Source: Gammaproteobacteria bacterium
Lineage (GTDB): Bacteria > Pseudomonadota > Gammaproteobacteria > Pseudomonadales > Porticoccaceae
Reading direction: 5' to 3'
DNA length: 13,756 nucleotides
Assembly (NCBI GenBank): GCA_006227015.1
Contig: SBGI01000243.1
Span: 1 to 13,756, forward strand
Of the stretch, positions 1 through 7,841 are shown in pieces. Below the pieces are notes generated by a model that was not told the origin of the DNA, made no database searches, and was given only the letters and a program-made list of their open reading frames with translations. A program made the translations under genes and the position numbers. Every line of letters starts with the position of its first letter. The first letter of the stretch is position 1.

Positions 1-16
1 GTCAAACGAATTGTTT

Positions 17-24
17 AAGGAAGG
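17..24 (+). promoter_or_regulatory. groL ribosome binding site
   Basis: AAGGAAGG lies six bases before the ATG at 31. It is a strong Shine-Dalgarno sequence and fixes the start of groL. Bases 1-30 look like the short spacer that normally follows groES; no part of groES can be identified in them. Confidence 0.85.
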
Positions 25-27
25 TAA

Positions 28-1671
<1,644 letters not shown>

Positions 1672-1703
1672 TCGCCCTGATCACCTCGCTGATCTCAGCC
1701 GAT

Positions 1704-1734
1704 AAAAGCCCCGTACGTCGGGGCTTTTTATTTT
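1704..1734 (+). terminator. Rho-independent terminator of groL
   Basis: The stem GCCCCG/CGGGGC (1708-1713 with 1719-1724) has a five-base loop. It is flanked by AAAA on the left and TTTTT then ATTTT on the right. It lies 32 bases after the groL stop and should end the groES-groL transcript. Confidence 0.9.
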
Positions 1735-1905
1735 CTGGTACTTTATGACAAAATTACCAGCCAGTGGAATCGTCCTATAACCCCTTGTTTTATAGGGTTT
1801 CTGGAAGGTTTGACCGGTAGGGTATCGCCACCGCGTAGCGATGGTGGGTATAACAACTAATTGATTACAAACAAAACCCAGCCCAATAAACTAGCATCTG
1901 GCTGC
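1735..1905 (+). other. Structured spacer before the PuuD-like gene
   Basis: No gene is visible. The stretch holds several short inverted repeats: CTGGTA/TACCAG (1735-1740 with 1755-1760), CCTATAA/TTATAGG (1774-1780 with 1790-1796) and TAGCA/TGCTA (1892-1896 with 1903-1907). CAGCCAG at 1758-1764 is an exact complement of CTGGCTG at 1898-1904. No good promoter was found: TTGACC at 1810 and TATAAC at 1849 are 33 bases apart, which is too far. The role of the repeats is unknown. Confidence 0.4.
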
Positions 1906-1906
1906 T

Positions 1907-1912
1907 AAGGAG
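1907..1912 (+). promoter_or_regulatory. Ribosome binding site of the PuuD-like gene
   Basis: AAGGAG lies six bases before the ATG at 1919 and decides that start. The TAGCA/TGCTA hairpin directly abuts it, sharing base 1907. Confidence 0.8.
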
Positions 1913-1918
1913 AAACGT

Positions 1919-2563
1919 ATGTCACTCGAATTCATTAACTTCCTGGCCCGTTGGGGTCACCTGCTGTTCGGCATCACCTGGATTGGTATGCTGTATTACT
2001 TCAACTTCGTTCAGGGCGGTTACTTCAAGCAGGCCAGCCCTGAGGCCCTGTCCGATGCCAAGGCAAAACTCGCACCCAGTGCCCTGTGGTGGTTCCGCTG
2101 GGGCGCCATGTTCACTTTCATCACCGGCGTGATTCTGCTGGCGGGTGTGGGCAAACAGCATGTCATGAATGACTATATTGAAGTGGGTGCATTGCTGGGT
2201 ACCCTGATGTTCCTCAATGTCTGGCTGGTAATCTGGCCTGCACAACAAATCGCCCTGGGTATGAAAGAGGGTGACGGCCCCGCGGCCGCGGCCAAAGCGT
2301 TGCTGGCATCCCGCACTAACACTTTGTTTTCTGCGCCGATGGCATACTGCATGCTGGCATCTCCGCACATGGGTTACAGTGCAGAGCACCTTACTTCAGC
2401 GAATGGCGGTGGTGCAGGGCTTTACCTGGCAGTGGCTATTGTGTTGGTTCTTGAAGCCAATGCTCTGTTTGGCAAGCAAGGACCCATGACTACCGTTCGC
2501 GGTGTGATTGTTTCCAGCCTGGTTCTGACAGCTGTGCTGGTAGGTTCTCTCTGCTTCCTGTAA
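1919..2563 (+). CDS. PuuD-like integral membrane protein (urate hydroxylase N-terminal domain family)
   Basis: This 214-residue protein resembles the membrane domain of PuuD, a bacterial urate hydroxylase in which a multi-helix membrane domain is followed by a cytochrome c domain. Visible marks are the opening RWGHLLFGITWIG (11-23), with a His and a helix typical of the family, the WWFRWGAMFTFITG helix (57-70) and NVWLVIWPAQQ (100-110). Hydrophobic segments lie at about 10-30, 57-77, 88-108, 133-150, 166-184 and 193-213, so about six helices. The protein stops where the cytochrome domain would begin; no CxxCH haem motif is present. No purine catabolism gene is nearby, and terminators on both sides make it a single-gene unit. 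Relatives are sometimes labelled antitermination protein NusG, a label this membrane protein does not support. Membership of the family is likely; urate oxidation is unproven. Confidence 0.75.
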   Translation: MSLEFINFLARWGHLLFGITWIGMLYYFNFVQGGYFKQASPEALSDAKAKLAPSALWWFRWGAMFTFITGVILLAGVGKQHVMNDYIEVGALLGTLMFLNVWLVIWPAQQIALGMKEGDGPAAAAKALLASRTNTLFSAPMAYCMLASPHMGYSAEHLTSANGGGAGLYLAVAIVLVLEANALFGKQGPMTTVRGVIVSSLVLTAVLVGSLCFL

Positions 2564-2575
2564 ACAGAGGACGAT

Positions 2576-2604
2576 AAAAAGCCGGCCGAATGGCCGGTTT
2601 TTTT
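2576..2604 (+). terminator. Rho-independent terminator after the PuuD-like gene
   Basis: The stem CCGGCC/GGCCGG (2582-2587 with 2592-2597) closes a GAAT loop and runs into seven T bases. A run of A bases lies on the left side. It isolates the PuuD-like gene from the next one. Confidence 0.9.
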
Positions 2605-2614
2605 ATGTTTGTCG

Positions 2615-2620
2615 TATAAT
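2615..2620 (+). promoter_or_regulatory. Possible -10 box for the coiled-coil gene and fumarase
   Basis: A perfect TATAAT sits just after the preceding terminator and is followed by GCCAGCC. It would give a leader of about 65 bases before the ATG at 2693. No good -35 box is seen at the right distance, because that position falls in the terminator stem. The position makes sense, but the call rests on one hexamer. Confidence 0.4.
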
Positions 2621-2692
2621 GCCAGCCTCGTATACCCAAGCTTCTACCCCAATTGCCATCTGATGAGAGGCCTGTTTCAGGTTTGATGTGTT

Positions 2693-3481
2693 ATGAGTGA
2701 CAGTGATAATCCGCGCTTTGATCCAATCGTCCCCACCAGTGATGACCGCATCGGCCGTGGCGAAGGCAGGGAAAGGGCCTCCGGAAATGTCCGTCCCAAC
2801 AGAGAGAGGCCGCGATCAAAGCAGCCTTCACCATCAGGTAGCGTGGGTCCCCTTTGGAAATTTCTGTTGCTGGTAGTCGTCCTCGGTGTCGGCGGTCTGG
2901 GCTATTTCTTTGTTGAACAGACCCGGCGCTTTGAAACTTTACAGACCCGTTTTAATGATCTGGAAGCAAAGATTGTCTCTACCGACGAATCTCTCAGTCA
3001 GTCCGGTGCGGCGCTTTCAGTAAAGCTCAAGGAACACCAGTCGAGCCTTGATGAGCACTGGTCCGAGATCAGAAAGCTCTGGGGTGTAGCCTACGACCGC
3101 AACCGCAAGACCATCGAAGAACAGGGTAAATCCATTGATAGCCAGGGCAAGTCGGTCAAGGGGTTGCAGTCTTCCATGTCAGCACGCAAAAAAGAAATAG
3201 AAAGCCTGACCAAGAAGGTTGATCAGGCGACAAAATCCGTGGAGACAGCTGCCAGTTCAGCGCTGGCGGCAAAACTGGAAGCCAACGATTTGGTAAGCCA
3301 GGTACAGGATTTGGCCGACCGACTGGCCCGGATGGAGAAGACTATCAACGACTCCAAGCAGTCGTTGAATGCCCGTGTAGCGGGTAATGAGGAAGCAATT
3401 CGTGCCATAGATGCTTACCGGCTGCAAATTAACCGGGATTTGCAGCTGATCAAACAACAGTTGGGTGCTCCTCCCGGCTGA
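2693..3481 (+). CDS. Hypothetical one-helix membrane protein with long coiled coil
   Basis: I do not recognise this 262-residue protein. Residues 1-52 are polar and rich in Arg, Pro and Ser, and are probably disordered. One strong hydrophobic helix follows at about 54-74. The remaining 185 residues are almost wholly charged and helical, with heptad-like spacing and a repeated pattern around EEQGKSIDSQGKSVKGLQ, so a coiled coil is likely. No cysteines are present. The basic N-terminus suggests it stays in the cytoplasm and that the coiled coil lies in the periplasm. The ATG at 2693 has only a weak ribosome site, but no better in-frame start precedes the helix. The stop is 48 bases before the fumarase start with no terminator between, so the two are probably co-transcribed. 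A structural or envelope-spanning role is a guess. Confidence 0.8.
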   Translation: MSDSDNPRFDPIVPTSDDRIGRGEGRERASGNVRPNRERPRSKQPSPSGSVGPLWKFLLLVVVLGVGGLGYFFVEQTRRFETLQTRFNDLEAKIVSTDESLSQSGAALSVKLKEHQSSLDEHWSEIRKLWGVAYDRNRKTIEEQGKSIDSQGKSVKGLQSSMSARKKEIESLTKKVDQATKSVETAASSALAAKLEANDLVSQVQDLADRLARMEKTINDSKQSLNARVAGNEEAIRAIDAYRLQINRDLQLIKQQLGAPPG

Positions 3482-3529
3482 GTTTGAGCTGATGTGGTTT
3501 TTCTGGAAATGACAGGTTGTGAGACTGAA

Positions 3530-5044
3530 ATGACTGTTATCAAGCAAGATGATTTGATTGAAAGTGTGGCGGATGCGCTGCAATTTATCTCCTATTACCA
3601 CCCCGTGGATTTTATCCAGGCGGTCAACGAAGCCTATGAGCGAGAAGAGTCGCAGGCGGCAAAGGATGCGATGGCGCAGATCCTGATCAATTCCCGCATG
3701 TGTGCGATGGGCCACCGACCGATTTGCCAGGATACCGGCATCGTGAACGTCTTTGTCAAAGTGGGCATGAACGTACAGTGGGAAGGTGACATGAGCGTCA
3801 CCGACATGATCAACGAGGGTGTGAGGCGTGCATACACTCACCCAGACAATGTGCTGCGTGCTTCAGTCTTGGCTGACCCCGATGGCGCCCGCAAGAACAC
3901 AGGCGATAACACTCCGGCGGTGATTAATTACGAAATTGTGCCCGGAGATACTGTTGAAGTGGACGTGGCAGCCAAGGGGGGTGGCTCAGAGGCAAAATCC
4001 AAATTTGCCATGCTGAACCCGTCCGATTCAGTGGTTGAGTGGGTGTTGGAACAGGTGCCAAAAATGGGTGCGGGGTGGTGCCCGCCGGGTATGTTGGGTA
4101 TTGGAATCGGCGGTACGGCAGAAAAAGCCATGTTGCTGGCGAAAGAGTCCCTTATGGATCCGATCGATATTCACGAACTGCAAGCCCGTGGTGCATCCAA
4201 TCGCGCTGAAGAGCTGCGTCTGGAGTTGTTTGACAAGGTCAATGGGCTCGGTATCGGTGCGCAGGGCCTGGGTGGGTTGACGACAGTGCTGGATATCAAG
4301 GTCAAAGATTTTCCGGCCCATGCTGCCAACAAGGCGGTGGCAATGATTCCCAACTGTGCTGCCACTCGCCACACCCACTTTAAGCTGGATGGCAGCGGCC
4401 CGGCCAAACAGCAGCCGCCAAACCTTGAAGATTGGCCGGAAATCGCCTGGGAAGTTGGCGATAGTGTGCGCCGTGTGAACCTTGATACGGTAACCAGGGA
4501 AGATATTAAAGACTGGAAGCCCGGCGAAACCCTGCTGTTATCGGGCAAAATGCTGACTGGTCGGGACGCCGCTCACAAGCGTATGGTCGATATGCTGGCG
4601 AAGGGAGAAAAACTGCCCGTAGACCTGACGGGTCGTTTTATCTACTACGTGGGTCCTGTCGACCCCGTAAGAGAAGAGGTGGTCGGTCCTGCTGGCCCCA
4701 CTACCGCCACCCGAATGGACAAATTTACGCGAACCATGCTGGAAGAAACCGGCCTGATAGGCATGATCGGGAAGGCAGAACGGGGTCCTACAGCCATTGA
4801 CGCCATCCGCGACTCGCAGGCTGTATATCTGATGGCGGTTGGCGGTTCGGCCTATCTGGTTTCCAAAGCCATTACCGGCGCCAAAGTGGTTGCTTTTGAA
4901 GATCTTGGCATGGAAGCAATTTATGAGTTTGAAATTGTCGACATGCCGGTAACGGTTGCCGTTGATACCAAAGGTGAAGCCGTACACCAAACGGGCCCAA
5001 AAATCTGGCAGGCCAAAATTGAAGAGCGCAAGCTGGTTATTTAG
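3530..5044 (+). CDS. Class I fumarate hydratase (iron-sulphur fumarase)
   Basis: This enzyme interconverts fumarate and L-malate in the TCA cycle using a [4Fe-4S] cluster. The protein is 504 residues from the start MTVIKQDDLI, which matches the Pseudomonas-type class I fumarase. The frame is open for 12 more codons to an ATG at 3494, but those residues do not look like the family and I reject them. The likely cluster ligands are Cys66 (RPICQDTG), Cys184 (GAGWCPPGMLG) and Cys276 (MIPNCAATRH). Other marks are VDVAAKGGGSE, GIGIGGTAEKA, LSGKMLTGRDAAHKR, YYVGPVDP and VGPAGPTTATRMDKF. The N-terminal alpha domain and C-terminal beta domain are both present on one chain. The coiled-coil gene precedes it. 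No clear hairpin terminator follows. Such fumarases are oxygen-sensitive. The family is certain; the symbol fumA or fumB cannot be chosen. Confidence 0.97.
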   Translation: MTVIKQDDLIESVADALQFISYYHPVDFIQAVNEAYEREESQAAKDAMAQILINSRMCAMGHRPICQDTGIVNVFVKVGMNVQWEGDMSVTDMINEGVRRAYTHPDNVLRASVLADPDGARKNTGDNTPAVINYEIVPGDTVEVDVAAKGGGSEAKSKFAMLNPSDSVVEWVLEQVPKMGAGWCPPGMLGIGIGGTAEKAMLLAKESLMDPIDIHELQARGASNRAEELRLELFDKVNGLGIGAQGLGGLTTVLDIKVKDFPAHAANKAVAMIPNCAATRHTHFKLDGSGPAKQQPPNLEDWPEIAWEVGDSVRRVNLDTVTREDIKDWKPGETLLLSGKMLTGRDAAHKRMVDMLAKGEKLPVDLTGRFIYYVGPVDPVREEVVGPAGPTTATRMDKFTRTMLEETGLIGMIGKAERGPTAIDAIRDSQAVYLMAVGGSAYLVSKAITGAKVVAFEDLGMEAIYEFEIVDMPVTVAVDTKGEAVHQTGPKIWQAKIEERKLVI

Positions 5045-5070
5045 CGCTGGCTTATCGGAAAATAGGGGTA

Positions 5071-5076
5071 TATATT
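5071..5076 (+). promoter_or_regulatory. Possible -10 box in the spacer before ompA
   Basis: TATATT is followed directly by GCGCGCC, a GC-rich start region like those after the -10-like hexamers at 2615 and 7803. The base stretch 17-18 upstream (CTGGCTT) is a poor -35. It would leave a leader of about 220 bases before ompA. Confidence 0.25.
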
Positions 5077-5259
5077 GCGCGCCGCTATCAGGATGTCGAG
5101 GTTTTTTTATTGTAAACCCAGAGCCAAAAGTGAGTTCGACAGGAATTAAAAAGTCAGCGCCACTTTTTTGATCTTATAAGGGTTTTTGGAAAAAATTTGA
5201 CCTCTGTGCGGAAAAAAAACAGTAACTGTATTATCATTACGGCTGTTGTTTTTATTGTT

Positions 5260-5283
5260 CAGGCGAGGGTGCCTGTGTTTTTT
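5260..5283 (+). terminator. Hairpin with T run in the ompA leader, possible attenuator
   Basis: CAGGC/GCCTG (5260-5264 with 5271-5275) with a six-base loop is followed by TG and six T bases. It ends about 25 bases before the ompA start. The shape is that of a weak intrinsic terminator, but its five-pair stem is short. Confidence 0.3.
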
Positions 5284-5307
5284 AAATTGGAATTATGGGG
5301 AAGTTTT

Positions 5308-6258
5308 ATGAAAAAGCTTGCTGCTGCTATTGGCGTATCGTTGCTGGCTCTGTCCGCATCTGTTTTTGCACAAGAAGGTCTTTATCTCGGTCCATCGCTG
5401 GGTTACTACTATCTGGACAGCGAACGAGTTGTCAGTGGTCATGACGAGGCGGGTGTGGCCGGTTTTAACATCGGTTACCGTTTCTTCAATGATTGGGCAT
5501 TGGAAGCCGGTTATGGCAAAGATATTGCCGGTGATGATCTGGATGTTGCCCAAATCAATGCCTATTTCTGGCTGGGCGAAGACGATGGCGGTTGGCGCCC
5601 CTACGTAGTGGCTGGCTTCAGCTACTACGACCGCGAAGGCGAAAACAACCTTTGGTCAGATGAGGAATACACCCATCAGGCGCAAATTGGTTTCGGTCTG
5701 TCCAAAATGCTCAGCGATCAGTGGGAATTCCGTGGCGATGCCCGCATTGCACACAAATTGCGTGAAGGCAACGAGGGTATCAACGATGGTTCTTTGAACT
5801 TTGCCCTCAACTACTACTTCAACAAGCCAGCTGCGCCAGTTGTTGAAGAGCCTGTAGAGCGTCGTGTGCCGGAAATGCCTGCGCCGGAGCCTGAGACTCG
5901 CACCATTACAGTTCGTTTGAATGTAGAGTTTGAATTCGACAAGGCTATCGTTCGCGCCATCTACGGTGATGAGCTGCAGGCTGTCGCCAATGCCATGAAA
6001 GTTCACGATGACATTACTCTAGTGCTGGAAGGCCACACTGATGCCCGCGGTTCAGATGACTACAACCAGGGACTGTCAGAGCGTCGCGCAGCAGCCGTTA
6101 AAGCCAAAATCGTAGAAGATTATGGTATTGACCCGAGCCGCGTTACCACGGAAGGTTACGGTGAAAGCCGTCCGATCGCCGATAATACAACCGATGAAGG
6201 TCGTGCTCGCAACCGTCGCGTAGTGGGTGAAATGACCTACACTGAAGTGGTTGAGTAA
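5308..6258 (+). CDS. OmpA-family outer-membrane protein
   Basis: This is a 316-residue envelope protein. It starts with a clear signal peptide, MKKLAAAIGVSLLALSASVFA, probably cleaved before QEG. Residues 24-172 hold alternating aromatic and polar residues and look like a small beta-barrel of the OmpA type. A Pro/Glu-rich linker follows (174-197), then an OmpA/Pal-like domain that binds peptidoglycan (about 200-312). In that domain EGHTDARGSDDYNQGLSERR holds Asp245 and Arg260, matching the pair in E. coli OmpA that holds diaminopimelate. The protein has no cysteines, so it lacks the disulphide of E. coli OmpA. The start at 5308 is supported by GGGGAAG just upstream; the frame extends further to a TTG at 5197, but that would put the signal peptide inside the protein. 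It is a single-gene unit with its own terminator. The role is probably anchoring the outer membrane to the cell wall. Confidence 0.95.
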   Translation: MKKLAAAIGVSLLALSASVFAQEGLYLGPSLGYYYLDSERVVSGHDEAGVAGFNIGYRFFNDWALEAGYGKDIAGDDLDVAQINAYFWLGEDDGGWRPYVVAGFSYYDREGENNLWSDEEYTHQAQIGFGLSKMLSDQWEFRGDARIAHKLREGNEGINDGSLNFALNYYFNKPAAPVVEEPVERRVPEMPAPEPETRTITVRLNVEFEFDKAIVRAIYGDELQAVANAMKVHDDITLVLEGHTDARGSDDYNQGLSERRAAAVKAKIVEDYGIDPSRVTTEGYGESRPIADNTTDEGRARNRRVVGEMTYTEVVE

Positions 6259-6267
6259 TCTGACCGG

Positions 6268-6287
6268 AACGCACTCTTTATTGCGTT
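6268..6287 (+). repeat. Extra hairpin after ompA
   Basis: AACGCA/TGCGTT (6268-6273 with 6282-6287) is a perfect inverted repeat with an eight-base loop, between the ompA stop and its terminator. It may protect the 3' end of the mRNA. Confidence 0.5.
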
Positions 6288-6291
6288 ATCT

Positions 6292-6322
6292 AAAAGCGGC
6301 GTCCTCAGACGCCGCTTTTTTT
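6292..6322 (+). terminator. Rho-independent terminator of ompA
   Basis: The eight-pair stem GCGGCGTC/GACGCCGC (6296-6303 with 6308-6315) closes a CTCA loop. AAAA precedes it and seven T bases follow. It is very strong and separates ompA from sbcB. Confidence 0.95.
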
Positions 6323-6348
6323 GTTCTGAAAGAAAGGATGCTGAGTCT

Positions 6349-7767
6349 GTGAAAACGCTTTATTGGCACGATTACGAAACGTTTGGCACTGACCCATCAC
6401 GAGACTGCCCTTCACAGTTTGCCGGTGTTCGCACCGATGAAAACCTCAATCTTGTGGGTAAACCCTTATCCCTGTATTGCCAGCCTCCCATGGACCGGCT
6501 GCCATCCCCAATGGCCTGTCTGGTCACTGGCATTACCCCGCAAAAAGCCCGTGAACACGGTGTGTCGGAGCCTGAATTTATTGCCCAGGTACACCGGGAA
6601 CTGTCACAACCGGGAACCTGTGGGGTGGGCTATAACAGTATTCGCTTCGATGATGAAGTAACCCGCTACACGCTATATCGGAACTTCTATGACCCCTATG
6701 AGCGCGAGTGGAAGCACGGCAACTCGCGCTGGGATATTATCGATATGGTGCGCTTGGCCCGAGCATTGCGCCCCGATGGTATTGAATGGCCTAACTATGA
6801 CGACGGTTCGCCCTGTTTCAAATTGGAACAGCTGACCCAGGCCAATGGTATTGCCCACGAAGCGGCTCACGACGCCCTGTCCGATGTCATGGCGACCATT
6901 GCCATGGCCCGTTTAGTTCGGGAGAAACAACCCCGCCTGTACGAATATATCTATGAGCATCGGCTGAAAAATAAAGTGGCGGGTCTGATTGATCTTCAGC
7001 AAAAAATGCCATTTCTTCATGTTTCGGGCAGGTTGCCACGGGACAATGGTTATGTGGCGCTAATGATGCCGTTGGCCAAGCACCCGACCAATAACAATGC
7101 ATTCATCTGCTTTAACCTGTCCGGGGATGCTCAGGGGCTTATCGATTTATCTGTGGATCAAATCCACGAACGGCTTTTCACGCGCACCGAGGATTTACCG
7201 GAGGGTGTAGAAAGGATCCCCCTTAAAAATGTTCAGATTAACCGTTGCCCCGTGGTTGCAACCCCCAAATTGCTGGACGACCGTGCCGCCAAGCGCTTGG
7301 GTATAGATCTGGCGCGTTGTGAGCAAAACTGGCAGCTATTGCGGAACCAGGACCTGTCGGCAAAGTTGTCTCAGCTGTTTTCGGTTAAAGCCTACGATAG
7401 CCCGGCAGAGGCAGATCGCCAGCTGTATGACGGGTTTCTGAATGACAGTGATCGCTGTTTATTGAGTGAGGTACGGTCGGCCTCTGCAGAAGAACTGGGC
7501 GCAGATCGCTTTCATTTTCAGGACCCTCGTTACCGGCAGTTACTATTCCTTTATCGCGCCCGCAATTTCCCGGAGTCATTGAATGAAGAAGAGCTGCATC
7601 AGTGGGAGGAATGGCGTTTTCATCGGCTGACCGGATCTTCCACAGGCTACCTCAGTCTTGAAGATTATCATGCTGAAATTAACGAGCTGATGGCAAAGGA
7701 AGATTCCGGTGAGCGGGAACGCGCACTGCTCCACGCTCTGCAGGAATGGGGTGATCAGATTTTATAA
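6349..7767 (+). CDS. sbcB: Exodeoxyribonuclease I
   Basis: Exonuclease I digests single-stranded DNA from the 3' end and acts in mismatch repair and in controlling recombination. The 472-residue protein matches E. coli ExoI (475). The DEDDh nuclease residues are all visible by alignment with E. coli: Asp8 and Glu10 (WHDYETFG), Asp101 (NSIRFDDEVTR), His174 and Asp179 (AAHDALSDVMAT). The later region holds the expected SH3-like and helical domains, with PLAKHPTNNNAF and the C-terminal QWEEWRFHRL. The start is a GTG at 6349, ten bases after AGAAAGGA. The ATG at 6338 opens only a four-codon frame that ends at 6352. The gene follows the ompA terminator by 26 bases, so its promoter must be close to or within it. 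pyrB follows 74 bases later with no terminator between. Secure call. Confidence 0.97.
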   Translation: MKTLYWHDYETFGTDPSRDCPSQFAGVRTDENLNLVGKPLSLYCQPPMDRLPSPMACLVTGITPQKAREHGVSEPEFIAQVHRELSQPGTCGVGYNSIRFDDEVTRYTLYRNFYDPYEREWKHGNSRWDIIDMVRLARALRPDGIEWPNYDDGSPCFKLEQLTQANGIAHEAAHDALSDVMATIAMARLVREKQPRLYEYIYEHRLKNKVAGLIDLQQKMPFLHVSGRLPRDNGYVALMMPLAKHPTNNNAFICFNLSGDAQGLIDLSVDQIHERLFTRTEDLPEGVERIPLKNVQINRCPVVATPKLLDDRAAKRLGIDLARCEQNWQLLRNQDLSAKLSQLFSVKAYDSPAEADRQLYDGFLNDSDRCLLSEVRSASAEELGADRFHFQDPRYRQLLFLYRARNFPESLNEEELHQWEEWRFHRLTGSSTGYLSLEDYHAEINELMAKEDSGERERALLHALQEWGDQIL

Positions 7768-7784
7768 GTGCAATGCTGCTGGTT

Positions 7785-7813
7785 CGGTTTTGGCAAAGCC
7801 GCTAAAATGCGGC
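7785..7813 (+). repeat. Overlapping inverted repeats before pyrB
   Basis: CGGTTTT (7785-7791) can pair with AAAGCCG (7795-7801, one G-U pair) around a GGC loop. GCCGC/GCGGC (7798-7802 with 7809-7813) forms a second stem that uses some of the same bases, so only one can form at a time. No T run follows. Confidence 0.4.
7803..7808 (+). promoter_or_regulatory. Possible -10 box of pyrB
   Basis: TAAAAT, followed by GCGGCGC, lies 33 bases before the pyrB start. The -35 region, CTGGTTC at 7779-7785, is weak. If correct, transcription would start near 7815 and the leader would be about 27 bases. Confidence 0.3.
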
Positions 7814-7841
7814 GCTTGATGGGTTTAGTCTTGGGGGCAAT

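Larger units (their letters stand above)
5045..5307 (+). other. AT-rich spacer between fumarase and ompA-like gene
   Basis: No gene is visible in these 263 bases. TATATT at 5071-5076, followed by GCGCGCC, is a possible -10 box with a weak -35. AAAAAGT/ACTTTTT (5148-5154 with 5162-5168) forms an AT-rich inverted repeat. AAAAGTG at 5126-5132 could compete for the same right arm. TTGACC at 5197 and TATTAT at 5229 look promoter-like but are 26 bases apart. A hairpin with a T run lies at 5260-5283. The promoter of the abundant OmpA-type protein must lie here, but I cannot pin it down. Confidence 0.4.

Noticed and set aside
1810..1854. TTGACC and TATAAC as a promoter for the PuuD-like gene
   Set aside because: The boxes are 33 bases apart, far beyond the usual 16-18.
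1919..2563. NusG-type antitermination label for the PuuD-like protein
   Set aside because: The protein is a multi-helix membrane protein with no NGN or KOW features.
3257..3841. 194-residue minus-strand frame spanning the coiled-coil gene and fumarase
   Set aside because: It is opposite two supported genes and has no recognisable domain or ribosome site.
4956..5171. 71-residue frame overlapping the end of fumarase and running into the spacer
   Set aside because: It has no ribosome site, its first part is fumarase out of frame, and the composition looks random.
5197..5234. TTGACC and TATTAT as the ompA promoter
   Set aside because: The spacing is 26 bases and no better pairing of the two boxes was found.
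5197..5307. N-terminal extension of the OmpA-like protein to a TTG
   Set aside because: It would bury the clear signal peptide, while the ATG at 5308 has a good ribosome site.
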